A DNA stretch of 64,000 bases from positions 106,075 to 170,074 of the forward strand of contig NW_019775665.1 in the NCBI RefSeq assembly GCF_001039355.2. The letters are read 5' to 3'. This stretch comes from Lingula anatina (taxonomy: Eukaryota; Brachiopoda; Lingulata; Lingulida; Lingulidae). The notes under the pieces are model-generated. The model saw nothing but the letters and a program-made list of their open reading frames with translations. It was not told the DNA's origin and made no database searches. Positions 1 through 10,588 of the stretch are shown here, one piece after another. A program made the position numbers and the translations under genes. Every line of letters begins with the position of its first letter. Positions within the stretch are counted from its first letter, which is position 1.

Positions 1-120
1 CTCTTTCTCTCCCCCTCTCTCCCTCCCACTTTTGTTCTCTCTCTGTCTCTATCCCTCTCTCTCTTTCTCATCCACTTACCCCGCCCTCTCTCTCTCTCCC
101 TCCTCTCTTTCTCTCATTTT
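1..120. repeat. CT-rich low-complexity tract
   Basis: Imperfect (CT)n with TTTCT and CCCT interruptions fills the first 120 bases. It has the same character as the GA/CT tracts found 3' of each copy of the tandem family, so it may be the tail of a further family unit lying to the left of the window. Confidence 0.85.
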
Positions 121-1113
121 CTCTCAATGCGAACACTAACCCCAGCAAACCAAGGAAGATCTCCCAGAAAATTCGAGTATTGCTTAGACGTGTTTATTCA
201 GGTGCTCATTCCTCCTTACTTTCTGTCAGATGAAATAAGGCAAATGTCACAACCGAAGTTACATCTTTTTTTTCGTCACCAAGAACTCATCATGCATTTA
301 GAATATACATAAATTAATGAATTCAAATAATGCGTTTAACAGAGAATGTCTTCACTAAAGCAAATTGCAATTCACTCACGATGTCTTCACTAAAGCAATG
401 TGCAAATCACTCAGGGTGTCTTCACTAAAGCAATGGCCAATTCATTCAGGGCGTCTTAATAAAAGCCAATATTCAAGCAGTGGGTCTATGCACGATTCAA
501 AAAGTCCGACAACACTTTTTTTGTGATGAGATACTGCTGAAAAAATACAAATATATCAGTTATAAAACAGCATGTTTGTTAATATCACCTCACGGTATTA
601 GTAGTTTGGAGTGCCATCTTATCAAAGATGTACTCAGTGGTTGGTTTACAGCTCTGCTGCCTTGTTTGAAAGTATTGTAGTGTATCCGTTGACTAAATTC
701 AGTGTGACTTTGGTGTATAAATATGTTCATCCCAGGTTAGAACGCCGCTTATTATAAGCTTAAAATTGACGGTAGATTTCACCTTCGGTGTCTTATTGAT
801 TTGTATATACAGGGGAGAGATGGTGGCCTGTCTTTGAAAGTAAAATTCAAAATTAATTGTTGTTTTGATGTCGTTTGACTATTTTTCTGTCTGTCTGTTT
901 GACTATTTTTCTGGAGAGAAAAAGTGTAAATTGCGGCACGATTTTAACTGAATTACGCACTTTGTGTCACAACGTTTCCAAAACCGTTGAATATTGGGCG
1001 CGATTTGCTCCAGTATTTTAAAGGTAAACCTTTGCATTGTGATTAGATGTCTTGTTTGGCCCTGTGTTTATCTTGTTTATCTGTTTTTAAGACCCCGTTC
1101 TTTTCTTTTTAAG
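121..1113. other. 5' flank of decayed family copy 1, lacking exon 1
   Basis: No gene of its own. Bases from about 345 to 870 resemble the 5' flank of copy 3 (around 7980-8640), including the 35-bp minisatellite and the stretch with a conserved TATGCACGAT. From about 940 the sequence instead resembles the 3' part of intron 1 of copies 3 and 4 (around 9610 and 12660). The promoter, exon 1 and 5' part of intron 1 that should lie between are missing, so this unit carries a deletion near 870-940. Confidence 0.65.
345..470. repeat. 35-bp minisatellite, about 3-4 units
   Basis: Degenerate tandem units with the core TCTTCACTAAAGCAATG. The same minisatellite occurs at 7978-8235 (about seven units) and as a single unit near 4015, each time in the 5' flank of a family unit. 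It is therefore part of the duplicated segment and differs in copy number between segments. Confidence 0.85.
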
Positions 1114-1702
1114 GTATTGCATCTCTTTACCCTCCTGAGTTTCTTCCCACTACCAATGGTGCCGGAGGGAGAAAGAATGTGCACTGTCTACACCATGATA
1201 AGTCATGGCAGTATGATTCGCGGTGGAAGCCAAGAATTTACCAGCAAGCAGTGGTACAAAATTCACAGATATTTTGGTCGAAACACAAACGCCAGCATCG
1301 CGGCTGAAGGGAGGAAGGTCCTACAGTTTTTGAAGGAATGGTATGGAATCGACGTGGATGTTGCCGACGATACCTTGTCAGGGGTTGATCCAACTCCTGT
1401 GTTTTTCGAGACCTTGGCAGTTAACTTTACTTTCAAAATCGTGACCGTTCCGCAGTCTTCCAATTTTAGACTTTATTCGGAGTCACGTGACAATGAAGTT
1501 CGTTTTTATGATTCACAGATTTGCTTAATTACATGGTGGATTGTGATCAAAAATGAGTTTACTGTAACAGAGGGTCGAAATCAGGGAATGGTCGTCCCAG
1601 CAAGTAGTGTGATTGGGTTAAATTATTACAATATAAAACCTGGATGATGGAAGAATGGTGATCACCTTCTCCTGTAATCGTACCGAGTATCGTCTGCCAT
1701 AG
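1114..1702 (+). pseudogene. Decayed copy 1 of the tandem secreted-protein family
   Basis: An exon-2-like sequence begins after the acceptor ending at 1113 and reads in frame with the intact copies through the signal-peptide segment, the GERMC motif and the block ending in YYNIKPG. A stop then follows at 1645-1647. Alignment with copy 2 shows why: about 227 bp present in copy 2 (roughly 6647-6873) are absent, and the sequence resumes with the last codons of the family, ending at a TAG at 1700-1702. The loss is not a multiple of three. No exon 1 with its ATG is found upstream. Both defects point to a pseudogene. A shortened product starting at an internal ATG cannot be excluded but would lack the signal peptide. 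An AATAAA at 1830-1835 is kept. Confidence 0.85.
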
Positions 1703-3045
1703 ATAGCTTTCATTCATTGAAATGTTATCTTTCTTGGCTATTCAAATATGTCGTTTTTGCTGGTTTAAGAATTATTTTTCTCCCATGAAATTAATTGTAA
1801 GGGTTGGGCAAAGGAAAATATATGAGAAGAATAAAATTTCATTGAAATAGTACTTGGACTACTTTTTTAACAAGACAATCCCACTCATTAGGAAGTGTGT
1901 GTGAGAGAGAAAGAGAGCGAGAGAGAGAGAAAGAGAAAGAGATCCTTCTTACCAAATTGACTCTGGCAAGAGTAATATCAAAGTACGCCATAACTTTCAG
2001 TACCTTTTGAAAGCCAAAAAGCTTTACTGTTTTATATATATACTAAAGCAAAGACCGGTGTTACGAAACTGAGGGTTCGTGCATCAGAAAGTCCGCCTTC
2101 CGTTTCGTTATAATGGTTTGGGTTAGCCTGACTTAAGTGGGTCTAAATATAGAGCGAGGCTTCCTATCCAATGAATGGCAAGCGGTCTATCCCCGGCAAA
2201 AGGGATGGGGGCCTACGGGCCTACCAACACTTCTGTTACTTCGGTAAGCAAATTGGAGAGGGCAAACCGTCAGCATTATTTCATTATTTGTCGTTTTCAC
2301 CTCTTAACCTTAAAAATGTCCATTCATATGATCAAATATCATTCTAAAACGATATGATTTATAGTTGAAAGTGGCAAATCAAGTCAACCCATCTTATTTC
2401 TATGATGAAATCGATGTTCTCTAGACAACGTTACTTAATTAATTACTGTGCGAGTGAAATGCTAACATTCTTTTTTTTATTGAATAACCTGAAAAAATAT
2501 TTGGATATAATTTGACTGTAACTGACCTAATGAAAAATACTCTAAAATACTGTAATACGAACCCCCTAACCCCCTCTTACACAAATCAGCAATACGCCAA
2601 TTGCGCCGCGTGCCAATGGTTGCGTAATGCATCACAGGGGGCGGATTGAGGCCGTCTTCTGGAAGATGGTCAAATTCTCAAGTTTACACTGACGGGTATA
2701 TAATTTTTTTCTGTCGGAAGACGGTCAAACATGGAGGACGGATCAACAAAGATAGTTTGGAAGACTGTCAGAAAATATCTCTGGATCCGTCCCTGATCAT
2801 GCAGTGTCTTACTGTCTTGTAATGTGTTATGCTTAAAAACACCCTGAAATGTTCCGCTTTCATTCCTTGTGTTGTAAACAACCATAGATACGGGCATGCA
2901 GGCATGGTTACAACGACTTTCCAGCATGGGAAGATAATCAAGCTAATTATACTGGTTGAATACCGATGTTACCTCTCCCGCGGTAATACCACTAAATGCG
3001 TCTCAGTTAAAATGTGAGTGTGAGCACTTCACTACGCCGCTGTTC
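1703..3045. other. 3' flank of copy 1 and 5' flank of orphan exon 1
   Basis: No gene seen. A GA-rich microsatellite lies at about 1898-1945 behind a conserved 3' flank that is also found after copy 4 (14090-14165). Sequence around 2820-2940 is similar to 11600-11710, upstream of copy 4, which again marks these as duplicated segments. The open frames here are short and match nothing recognisable. Confidence 0.6.
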
Positions 3046-3145
3046 AGTTGCCTTTTACTAGTCAACCGAAGAGGTGTACATGTACCAAAAGATAAAACCA
3101 GGGAAACATTTATGCGTCTCAATAGTCACCAAAATTAGGGGCATG
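3046..3145 (+). pseudogene. Orphan exon 1 of the tandem family (coding exon lost)
   Basis: About 100 bases match the first exons at 5602-5696, 9171-9260 and 12167-12266. They run from an initiator-like TTCAGTTG, through the conserved block containing AGTCAACCGAAGAGGTG, to a terminal ATG at 3143-3145 followed directly by a GTGAGT donor. The intron continues to about 3930, including the G-rich tract. The sequence then passes into the 5' flank of the next unit near 3985, where the 35-bp minisatellite motif reappears. No exon 2 lies in between, so this first exon has no coding partner unless it splices into the exon 2 of copy 2 at 6116. Confidence 0.75.
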
Positions 3146-3176
3146 GTGAGTACAGCAATAATTTTAACTATTATTA

Positions 3177-3343
3177 CAGGCCCGTAGCCAGCAATTTCAA
3201 AAGGGGGGTTCTTTTTCTGAAAAAGTGGACCTTTTTCCATAAAAACTTAATGAACCTAGATCAAATTTTACCAAGAGTGGACCCCTTTCCACCAAAAGGG
3301 GCGGTTCTTTCGAACCCCCCGAACCCCCCTGGCTACGGGCCTG
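3177..3343. mobile_element. MITE-like element, 15-bp terminal inverted repeats
   Basis: The ends are exact inverted repeats of CAGGCCCGTAGCCAG (3177-3191 and 3329-3343), flanked by the direct repeat TATTA on both sides (3172-3176 and 3344-3348). The inside is short, holds inverted AAGGGG/CCCCTT-type stretches and has no transposase. It sits in the intron behind the orphan exon 1. The superfamily is not assigned. Confidence 0.85.
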
Positions 3344-3463
3344 TATTAGAATAAAGCGTATATTATCTGTTTTATGATATAACCATCTAATGGTGTTCAC
3401 CAGAGTAGATACTGTGGTTAGTTATTTTACCGATGTGGTGTACATGCTGTTGTGTTAATATTA

Positions 3464-3686
3464 AGACTGGGTTCCCATAAACCTATCGTACTAGCAGGAT
3501 CGATCTAACTCCGAGGGGATTCTCGCTAAATCGTTTACAGTTTAAGCGGCTTAAATGTCTGTCATGCCAACAAAGCTGCTAGGGTGGTAATTATCTTTCG
3601 TGCAAGCTTAAACTAATGCAGTTTAGCAAGAAACCCCTTGGAGATAGATCGTTCTGCTAGTACGATAGGGATATGGGAATGGTCCC
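3464..3686. mobile_element. MITE-like element with long inverted repeats and TTA target site
   Basis: The left end (containing CCTATCGTACTAGCAG and GATCGATCTAACTCC) is repeated inverted at the right end. The flanks carry TTA (3461-3463 and 3687-3689). Paralogous sites at about 9385-9400 and 12410-12425 lack the insert and read straight through, which gives a natural empty-site comparison. A 3-bp TTA duplication would suit a PIF/Harbinger-type non-autonomous element. That assignment is inference. Confidence 0.8.
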
Positions 3687-3839
3687 TTAGTCCAGCAAGC
3701 TGTTGATATTGCACTGTCTGCGTTACGGCTATACGACTAATAAGGAATTAAATAAAAAATAATCACTGGAAAACATTCAGTTTTATTTAGAACACATCTG
3801 TTTCACAAATTGTCTGTTTTTAACCTCAGCTGGAAGTGC

Positions 3840-3920
3840 ACTGTCCAGACGGGGGAGGGGGATGGGGCTGGGGTGGGGATGGGGGATGGGGGGTGGGAGG
3901 TGGGGCGGGGATGATATTAC
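3840..3920 (+). repeat. G-rich tract in relic intron 1
   Basis: Runs of G3-G6 separated by A, T or C. Equivalent G-tracts sit at the same place in intron 1 of copies 3 (9539-9559) and 4 (12605-12620), each preceded by a conserved AACCTCA(G/A)CT stretch. The strand could form G-quadruplexes. Confidence 0.7.
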
Positions 3921-3984
3921 CGGAAATTAAATTAAGCCTATTTACTATAATAATCAAGCGCTAAAATATCATCAAAAGAAATTC

Positions 3985-5575
3985 CATAAACTAAATTAAT
4001 GTGTTTTGCAGAGATCGTCTTCACTAAAGCAATGGCCAAGTTTAGTCACTGGGTATTAGCCATGTGTATGTGATTATATTTTTATTTCAGTGACCTTATC
4101 AGCCATAAAACAGAGTGCTTGTTAATATCATGTCACGGTATTGCTGGTTTGGAGTGCATCATAATAAGAGCTTGCCTGATATGGTATTTCATAATATGGA
4201 TATTTAAATGTTGCCTTGATTGTTTTATAGTGAGGCACGGCTGCCAATCTGACGTGACAGGCATACAGTGTTTTTATTATCCATATTATAGATGATGATG
4301 ATGATGATGATGATTTATGATTTATTCTTTGTAGTTTAAGGCCTCTGGCCAACAATACATTACAATCTGTATAGACACAGAAGACATATACAATCAAGGC
4401 TTTTCATACAGAAATAAATTATGAATACACCATACATATACAAGTATTTCATTTACATATCTGGACGGTTAACATTGTTATCTACAATTTCACTTCTTAG
4501 TGCGAAGGCGTTTAATAAAAATCTAGCCAGTGAGAAAATACTCTCTTCGTTCCGTCAGACATTTTAGTTGTAAACAAGTATATATTTGGAAAGTGGGATG
4601 TCCATTCAGTTCTAAAGAATTTCAATCTGAATTCGTCTTACTAGGGACATAAAAGTAAAAAAAGCATTTCGTTTTCTACTGTGTGAATGCCTAGTCTGAG
4701 ACAGAGGGCAAAACATTTCATCTCTGTCGATTTTTGTATAACGGCCTCTTTCGATCATGAGCTCATGACTTGAGCAACGAAAATTTGAAAGTACATGTAT
4801 TTTTCTTTGCTTGTAGGTTAAAGGCAGTGAAAGGTATCGTTCAGGATTTAAAGCGCTTTTGTAGAGTTAATAACTGATGCATTTAGGTGATACATTAATA
4901 TCGGCAAATATAGTTTGTTGTGCACATTCTGTAATTCTAGTTCTAAATAAACTTAAGAACGCCTCTGCATGCCAGACATCGTTCGCTATCCAGGCGTATC
5001 CAAAACCATAATGAAATAAAAGTTTTTAATGCAAGTCGCCCAGGATGACCTTCCTTCAGTGTCTAAACGGCGTAACATAATATAACATTGCTTGGGGTAA
5101 AAATATAGAAATAGATAGTGACTAGCCAAAACGATGTAGGCGTTGTTGACTAGTTTCAGTGTACATACGATGTACGGTTCATCCCAGGCAAGAACGTGGC
5201 TAAAAAGACGATAGATTTCACCCTTTCAACTGCTCATTCATTTGTATAAACTGTATATAAACAGGAGGGGGATTACGACCTGTCTTTGAGAAATCAAATA
5301 CATTCGCTTTTGTTTTCTTACATTCTTTTGCTATTTTGGTGCTGTTGGAAAAAGTGTCTGGTTGTCCAGAATTTCTGAAAGCTAGTTGATCAACGCAGGT
5401 TTTTTGGTCATTCAGTTGTAATGTAGTTCCTGATCAAACTGTCGGTTTATTTTCATTTTAATGTTACTTTATGCTTTTCCATTAAAGACAGACAGGCCTA
5501 TGCTTATACGGGATGCACATTAAAATATTCATGAAAATGGCTGCAAGCTGCTACCATTAATGCCTTTTTAAACTG
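3985..5575. other. 5' flank of family copy 2
   Basis: No gene seen. It holds one unit of the 35-bp minisatellite (about 4010-4035), a (GAT)n microsatellite at about 4290-4313, and a block around 5160-5300 that is shared with the 5' flank of copy 3 (8500-8780). The short open frames have no recognisable product. Confidence 0.55.
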
Positions 5576-5606
5576 TATATAATTTGAATACGCCGCTGTT
5601 CAGTTG
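5576..5606 (+). promoter_or_regulatory. Core promoter of family copy 2: TATA box plus initiator
   Basis: TATATAA at 5576-5582 lies about 26 bases before the A of an initiator-like TTCAGTTG (5599-5606). The same arrangement is kept before copies 3 and 4. The exact start site is inferred, not observed. Confidence 0.55.
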
Positions 5607-5693
5607 TCTTTTACTAGTCAACCGAGGAGGTGTACCAAGAAGATAAAGCCGGGGTAAATTTGAGTGTCTCAGTAATCGCGGAAGACTGGAAAC

Positions 5694-6931
5694 ATGGTAA
5701 GTTAAGCAGTAAACTTTATCAGATGCTTGCCTTTGTCATGTCCGTCCTATGGCGTTACAACCTAATGGTGTTTGCTATCGTAGACACCGGCGGTTTATTT
5801 GTTCACTGGTGTGTTGTACACATAATGTGGTGGAAACTTTAAGTCCTGTTTGACTGTCCGTTTTGCAATGTCTGCATTGTTTCTATCTGAAAACATTGGC
5901 TAGTGAACCAAAGGATATATCCGGTTAAATTTTTAATACTTAAGGACCTGGGAACCCAGAAAATTTAGTTTCATTTTTAAGCTGTATATCAATCAAAGAC
6001 TGTTCGGTCACGGGTGTCTTAAGATTACTAATTACACTGTGATTTTTTAAAGATATACCATACAAATATCTTATGGGCATTGCGCATTTAGGACGATTCC
6101 GTTTCTTTTTTTAAGGTGTCGCATCTCTTTTCCCTCTTGTGTTGCTTGGCATTGCCAATGGTAGTGGCGGGAGAAAGAATGTGCGCTGTCTACACTATGA
6201 TAAGCCATGGCAGTATGGTTCACGGTGGAAGCCAGGGATTTCCCAGCGAGCAGTGGTACAAAATACACCGATATATTGGTCTAAACACTAACGCCAGCAT
6301 CGCGGCTGAAGGGAGAAAGTTCCTAAGGTTTTTGAACGACTGGTACGGCATCGACGTGGTCGTTGGCAACGATACCTTGTCAGGGGTTGATCCAACTCCC
6401 GTGGTTTTCAATACAACATCGGTTAACTTTACTTTTCAAATCATGACCCTTCCGAAGTCTGCTAATTTTAAACTTTATTCCGAGTCACACAACAACAAAG
6501 TTCGTTTTTACGGCTCCAAGATTTACATTAACGCATGGATGATTGTAACTAAAAATGAGTTTACTGTAACGGAGGGTCGAAATCAGGGAATGGTCGTCCC
6601 GGCAAGCAGTATGATACGGCTACAATATTACTATATGAAACCTGGACGCAAGGGGTTCGACAGCGAGATTTTGTTCCGTGCAGAAGACCGCGTTCCAATT
6701 CTTTTAATTCCTATTCCCTTGGGTCAAAACACTGATCTGACCGGGTATGACGTCACACAAGGAACCTACACCCTTTTTAACCATCACATCGTCAGTCTGA
6801 CCAGGCCAGAGTTCGGTGACGGCGTAGCGCGTGGGATCTCTCCTCGCTACGTGCACGGAAACGAATTTCTGAATGATGGTAGAATGGTGATCACCTTCTC
6901 CTGTAACCGTACCGAGTACCGTCTGCCATAG
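5694..6931 (+). CDS. Predicted secreted protein of unknown function, tandem family copy 2
   Basis: Exons 5694-5696 (the ATG only) and 6116-6931, with a 419-bp intron (GTAAGT/TTAAG), giving 272 residues. This start is chosen because exon 2 opens with a hydrophobic signal-peptide segment that has no usable ATG before it, while every intact copy has an ATG directly before the exon 1 donor. The signal peptide ends near residue 20 (ALPMVVAG). The mature part starts GERMC and holds conserved blocks around WYGIDV, FTVTEGRNQGMVVPA and GNEFLNDGRMV, then FSCNRT close to the C-terminus. N-glycosylation sequons include NAS, NFT and NRT. Two mature cysteines remain; the middle cysteine of copies 3 and 4 is absent. 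I do not recognise the family; a soluble extracellular role is inference. A likely poly(A) signal is at 7077-7082. Confidence 0.87.
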
Positions 6932-7558
6932 ATTGACTATAACACAAACGGGTTTATGAATATATATATTTTTGCTTCATGGTTTTCAGTTTTTATTCTG
7001 AACCAGTGTAAAGGTTGGACAAAGGGCTTATCCAGTGGGATTTATTGTAAATGTTGGACAGAGGGACTAAGAGAAAAATAAAAATCCGTTGAAAGAGCAC
7101 TTGGGCTGTTTTACGTCAAGATATCTTCAATGCAATATTTCTGTTCGTGTGAGAGAATGAGAAAAAGAGAGAGAGAGAGTGAGATCCCTCCGTTTACCAT
7201 AAAATCCACTTCAACTTTCAAGTTCCCTTTGAAACCTGTACTTCTAATCATCACTGAATTAAGACGTCTCTCTATGACAATGGCATCTATCGAACTCACC
7301 TCCCATTTCAGCAAAACATAATCAGAATGGTGGTAAAGTGTGCCACTTCTATTTTCTAAGTCACCATGTGTAAATGCCACAAAAATGGGATATAACTAGA
7401 AAGACAATAAATGTTAGAGTTGAAGTATTTACGAGTTATTTGGAAAGTCACATACGAGGTTCGTTATTTTGTTGCCGTTTGATGATTGGACTGATTGTCA
7501 AATATGTCCCCTCTGAAGGGGGAGGGAAGGGATTCCCAACAAACAAACACATTACGCG

Positions 7559-7579
7559 CGGGGGGGGGGGGGGGGGGGT
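7559..7579 (+). repeat. G homopolymer, about 19 bases
   Basis: An almost pure G run following ACGCGC, in the spacer after copy 2. Its exact length may be an assembly estimate. Confidence 0.8.
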
Positions 7580-7977
7580 TATAGGCTTGGTAACGCGTTT
7601 CTGATGTAAAACCCATAATAATTTATTTGCTTAGAAGTTGTCTTTCACTACGTTTCTTCTTACCAGCGGTATAGGAATGCACTACCTTTCACTTGATTAA
7701 AGATGCATACAAAGTCAATTTTTGTCACAAAAACCAACCAAATGCCAGCATATAGTTTCAAGTAGTATAACTAAGAGACTTACCAAAAGGCATTGTATGT
7801 ACATCGTATGTACCTTTAAAGTATTCCGGCGTTCAGTTCTCCTTACTGCCTATCAGACGAAAAGGCCAAATTTCACAACAGACGTTACATCTTGTTTTTT
7901 TTATTTTTTTAGTCACCAAAAACTCAACATACATTGAAAAGATAGACAAATTAATGAATACAAATAATGCGTTTTGC

Positions 7978-8235
7978 AGAGAATGTCTTCACTAAAGCAA
8001 TGGCGAATTGACTCATTGACGTCCTCACTAAAGCAATGTGCAATGCACCCAGGGTGTCTTCACTACAGCAATGTGCAAATCACTCAGTGTCTTCACTAAA
8101 GCAATGGCCAATTTACTAAGGGTGTCTTCACTAAAGCAATGGCCAATTTACTAAGGGTGTCTTCACTAAAGCAATGGCCAATTTACTAAGGGTGTCTTCA
8201 CTAAAGCAATGGCCAATTCATTCAGGACGTCTTAA
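7978..8235. repeat. 35-bp minisatellite, about seven units
   Basis: Tandem units with the core TCTTCACTAAAGCAATG. The three central units are nearly identical at a 35-bp period and the outer ones are diverged. It lies about 0.95 kb upstream of exon 1 of copy 3. It is homologous to 345-470 and to a single unit near 4015. Confidence 0.9.
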
Positions 8236-9136
8236 TAAAAGCCAATTCACTCAGTGGGTCTATGCACGATGCAAAAAGTCAGACAACACTTTTTGTGTGA
8301 TGAGATACTGCTGAACAAATACAAAAATATCAATTATAAAACAGCATGTTTGTTAATATCATCTCACGGTATAAGTAGTGCCGTCACGGTATATGGAGTG
8401 CCATCTTATCAAAGATGTACTCAGTGGTTGGTTTACTACTCTGCTGCCTTGTTTAATAAAAGTATTATAGTACAACCGTTGTCTAGTTTCAGTGTGACTA
8501 TGGTGTATAAATATGTTCAACCCAGGTTAGGACGTCGCTTATTATAAGGTTAAAATTGGTTTCCCCTTTCAATGTTTTATTAATTTGTATATACTGGAGA
8601 GATGGTGGCCTGTCTTTGAAAAGACAAATATAAAGCTATATTTCTGATTGTCATCTGAGGGAAATAAGGTGTACTGTTTACTGTAAGAACGTTGCTAAAA
8701 ACAGGACAGATTTCACCTGTCAACTGCTCATTCATTTGTATAAACTGTATATAAATAGGAGGGAATTATTACCTGCCATTGAGAAGTCAAATTCACTCTT
8801 GCTATTTTGGTGTCTGGTTGTCCAGAATTTCACCCAGATCTTCCCAGCTAGTTGATCAATGGTGGTTTTGGATCATTTAGTTAAAATGTTGGTCTAACTG
8901 GGGAGAATAGCAAGCAAGGAGTAAAATAGCAAAATTGAATGAGCAGACCAAGAAAAATAAAACCGTACGCTTTTAAAACTCAGTTCATTATATATCTATA
9001 TATATCATTAGTTCTCTGTATAGTGTGTGGCGGTTTACATGTAGTTTACATATATAAACGCCTATATCGTCTATCACGCTTGCCAGTGCTCGTAGTAACG
9101 CTTACAGAACGCTGACATCAACATTTTTTATAACTG

Positions 9137-9173
9137 TATTTAATTTCAATACTGCACTAAACCACTCTTCAGT
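9137..9173 (+). promoter_or_regulatory. Core promoter of family copy 3: TATA-like box plus initiator
   Basis: TATTTAA (9137-9143) sits 28-34 bases before the A of a TTCAGTTG initiator (A at 9171). This matches the spacing seen before copies 2 and 4. The start site is inferred. Confidence 0.5.
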
Positions 9174-9257
9174 TGCCTTTTACTAGTCAACCGAAGAGGT
9201 GTAAAGATAAAACCAGGGAAACATTGTGCGTCTCAATAGTCACCGAAAATTTGGAAC

Positions 9258-10588
9258 ATGGTGAGTACAGCATTAATTAATAAAGAGTATGTGACCTGTT
9301 TTATGGTATTGCAACTTACTTAATGGTGTTCCCCAGAGTGGATGCCGTGGTTAGTTTGTTTACTGATGTGGTGCACGTGCTGTTGTGTTAACATTTAGTC
9401 CAGCAACCTGGAATAAATTTTATTTTTAATTAAAAAAAAAAAACTAAACTCAGGAAAACATCCAGGTTCATTAAAAACACATCAGTCTCACAAATTGTCT
9501 GATTTCTAACCTCAACTGGGAATGCACTGTTCAGTGGCCGGGGGGGGGGGGGGGGGGGGTACAGCAAATGATGTTACCGGAAACTAAATTGAGCATTTCA
9601 TAGAGGGAATAAGGTTAATTGTCACATTTCCAAAACGGTTGAATATCGTACGCGATTTGTTCCAGTATTTTAAACATAGATTTTCACTTTGTAATTAGAT
9701 GCCCTGTCTAGCCCTGTGTATGTCTCGTGACACTGTATTAATTAAAGGTGACTCCCCTCTTATCTTTTTAAGGTATTGCATCTCTTTTCTTGCCTGTGTT
9801 GCTTCGCATTGCCCATGGTGATGGCGGGAGAAAGAATGTGCGCTGTCTACACCATGATAAGCCACGGCAGTATGATTCTCGATGGAAGCCAAGGATTTCC
9901 CAGCGACCAGTGGTACAAAGTACACCGATATTTTGGTCGAAACACGAACGCCAGCATCGAGGCTGAAGGGAGGAAATTCCTACAATTTTTAAAGGAATGG
10001 TACGGCATCGACGTGGACGTTGCCGACGATACGTTGTCAGGGGTTGATCCAACTCCTGTGTTCTTCGAAACCTCTGCAGTAAACTTTACTTTTAAAATCA
10101 TAAGTCTTCCGCAGTCTGCTAATTTTAGACTTTATTCGGAATCACGTGGCAATGAAGTTCGTTTTTACTATTCCCAGATTTGTTATAATGCATGGCTGAT
10201 CGTGACCAAAAATGAGTTTACTGTAACAGAGGGTCGAAATCAGGGAATGGTCGTCCCGGCAAAAAGTGTGATTCGGTTTAAAGATTATTATACGAAACCA
10301 GGGCGCAAGGGTTTCGACACCGAAATAAAGCTACGTGCAGAAGACCGTGTTCCACTGCTTCGGGTAGCCATTCCCTTGGGCCAAGACACTGATCTGACCG
10401 GATATGACGTCACACTAGGCAAGTACTCCGTCTTCAGTCCGCATGTCACCAGTCTGACCAGGCCAGAGTTCGGTGACGGCGTAGGACGTGGGGTCCTTCC
10501 TCTGTACGTGCACGGAAACGAATATCTGAATGATGGTCGAATGGTAGTCACTTTCTCTTGTAACCGTACAGATAATCGCCTGCCATAG
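9258..10588 (+). CDS. Predicted secreted protein of unknown function, tandem family copy 3
   Basis: Exons 9258-9260 (the ATG only, followed by GTGAGT) and 9773-10588, with a 512-bp intron, giving 272 residues. The signal peptide is of the form MVLHLF..ALPMVMAG, followed by GERMC. The conserved blocks are the same as in copy 2: SHGSM, HRYFGRNTNAS, WYGIDV, LSGVDPTPVF, SANFRLYSES, FTVTEGRNQGMVVPA, YDVT, TRPEFGDGV and FSCNRT. It has three mature cysteines (GERMC, QICYNAW and FSC), against two in copy 2. It differs from copy 2 mainly in the region after YYTKPGRKG and in the segment around GKYSVFSPHV. No known domain is recognised. Intron 1 carries an A run and a long G-tract. The 3' flank has several overlapping AATAAA motifs near 10701-10725. 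Confidence 0.87.
9539..9560 (+). repeat. G homopolymer in intron 1 of copy 3
   Basis: About 20 consecutive G residues at the position where the relic unit and copy 4 also carry G-rich sequence. Confidence 0.8.

Larger units (their letters stand above)
6932..9136. other. Spacer between family copies 2 and 3
   Basis: No gene seen. In order it holds the 3' flank of copy 2 with a GA-rich stretch (about 7155-7182), a G homopolymer (about 7560-7578), the 35-bp minisatellite (7978-8235), and the 5' flank of copy 3 with blocks shared with the flanks of copies 1, 2 and 4. Confidence 0.6.

Noticed and set aside
3464-3690. Possible rRNA fragment around ATCGTACTAGCAG
   Set aside because: The stretch is repeated inverted at the other end of the same element and flanked by TTA, which fits a MITE. 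No longer rRNA match is seen.
5630-5842. 70-residue plus-strand frame across exon 1 of copy 2
   Set aside because: It runs over the donor into the intron and is not conserved in the other copies.
7978-8235. Regular 35-bp direct repeats resembling a CRISPR array
   Set aside because: Units are head-to-tail without unique spacers, no cas genes are near, and the host is an animal. It is a minisatellite.
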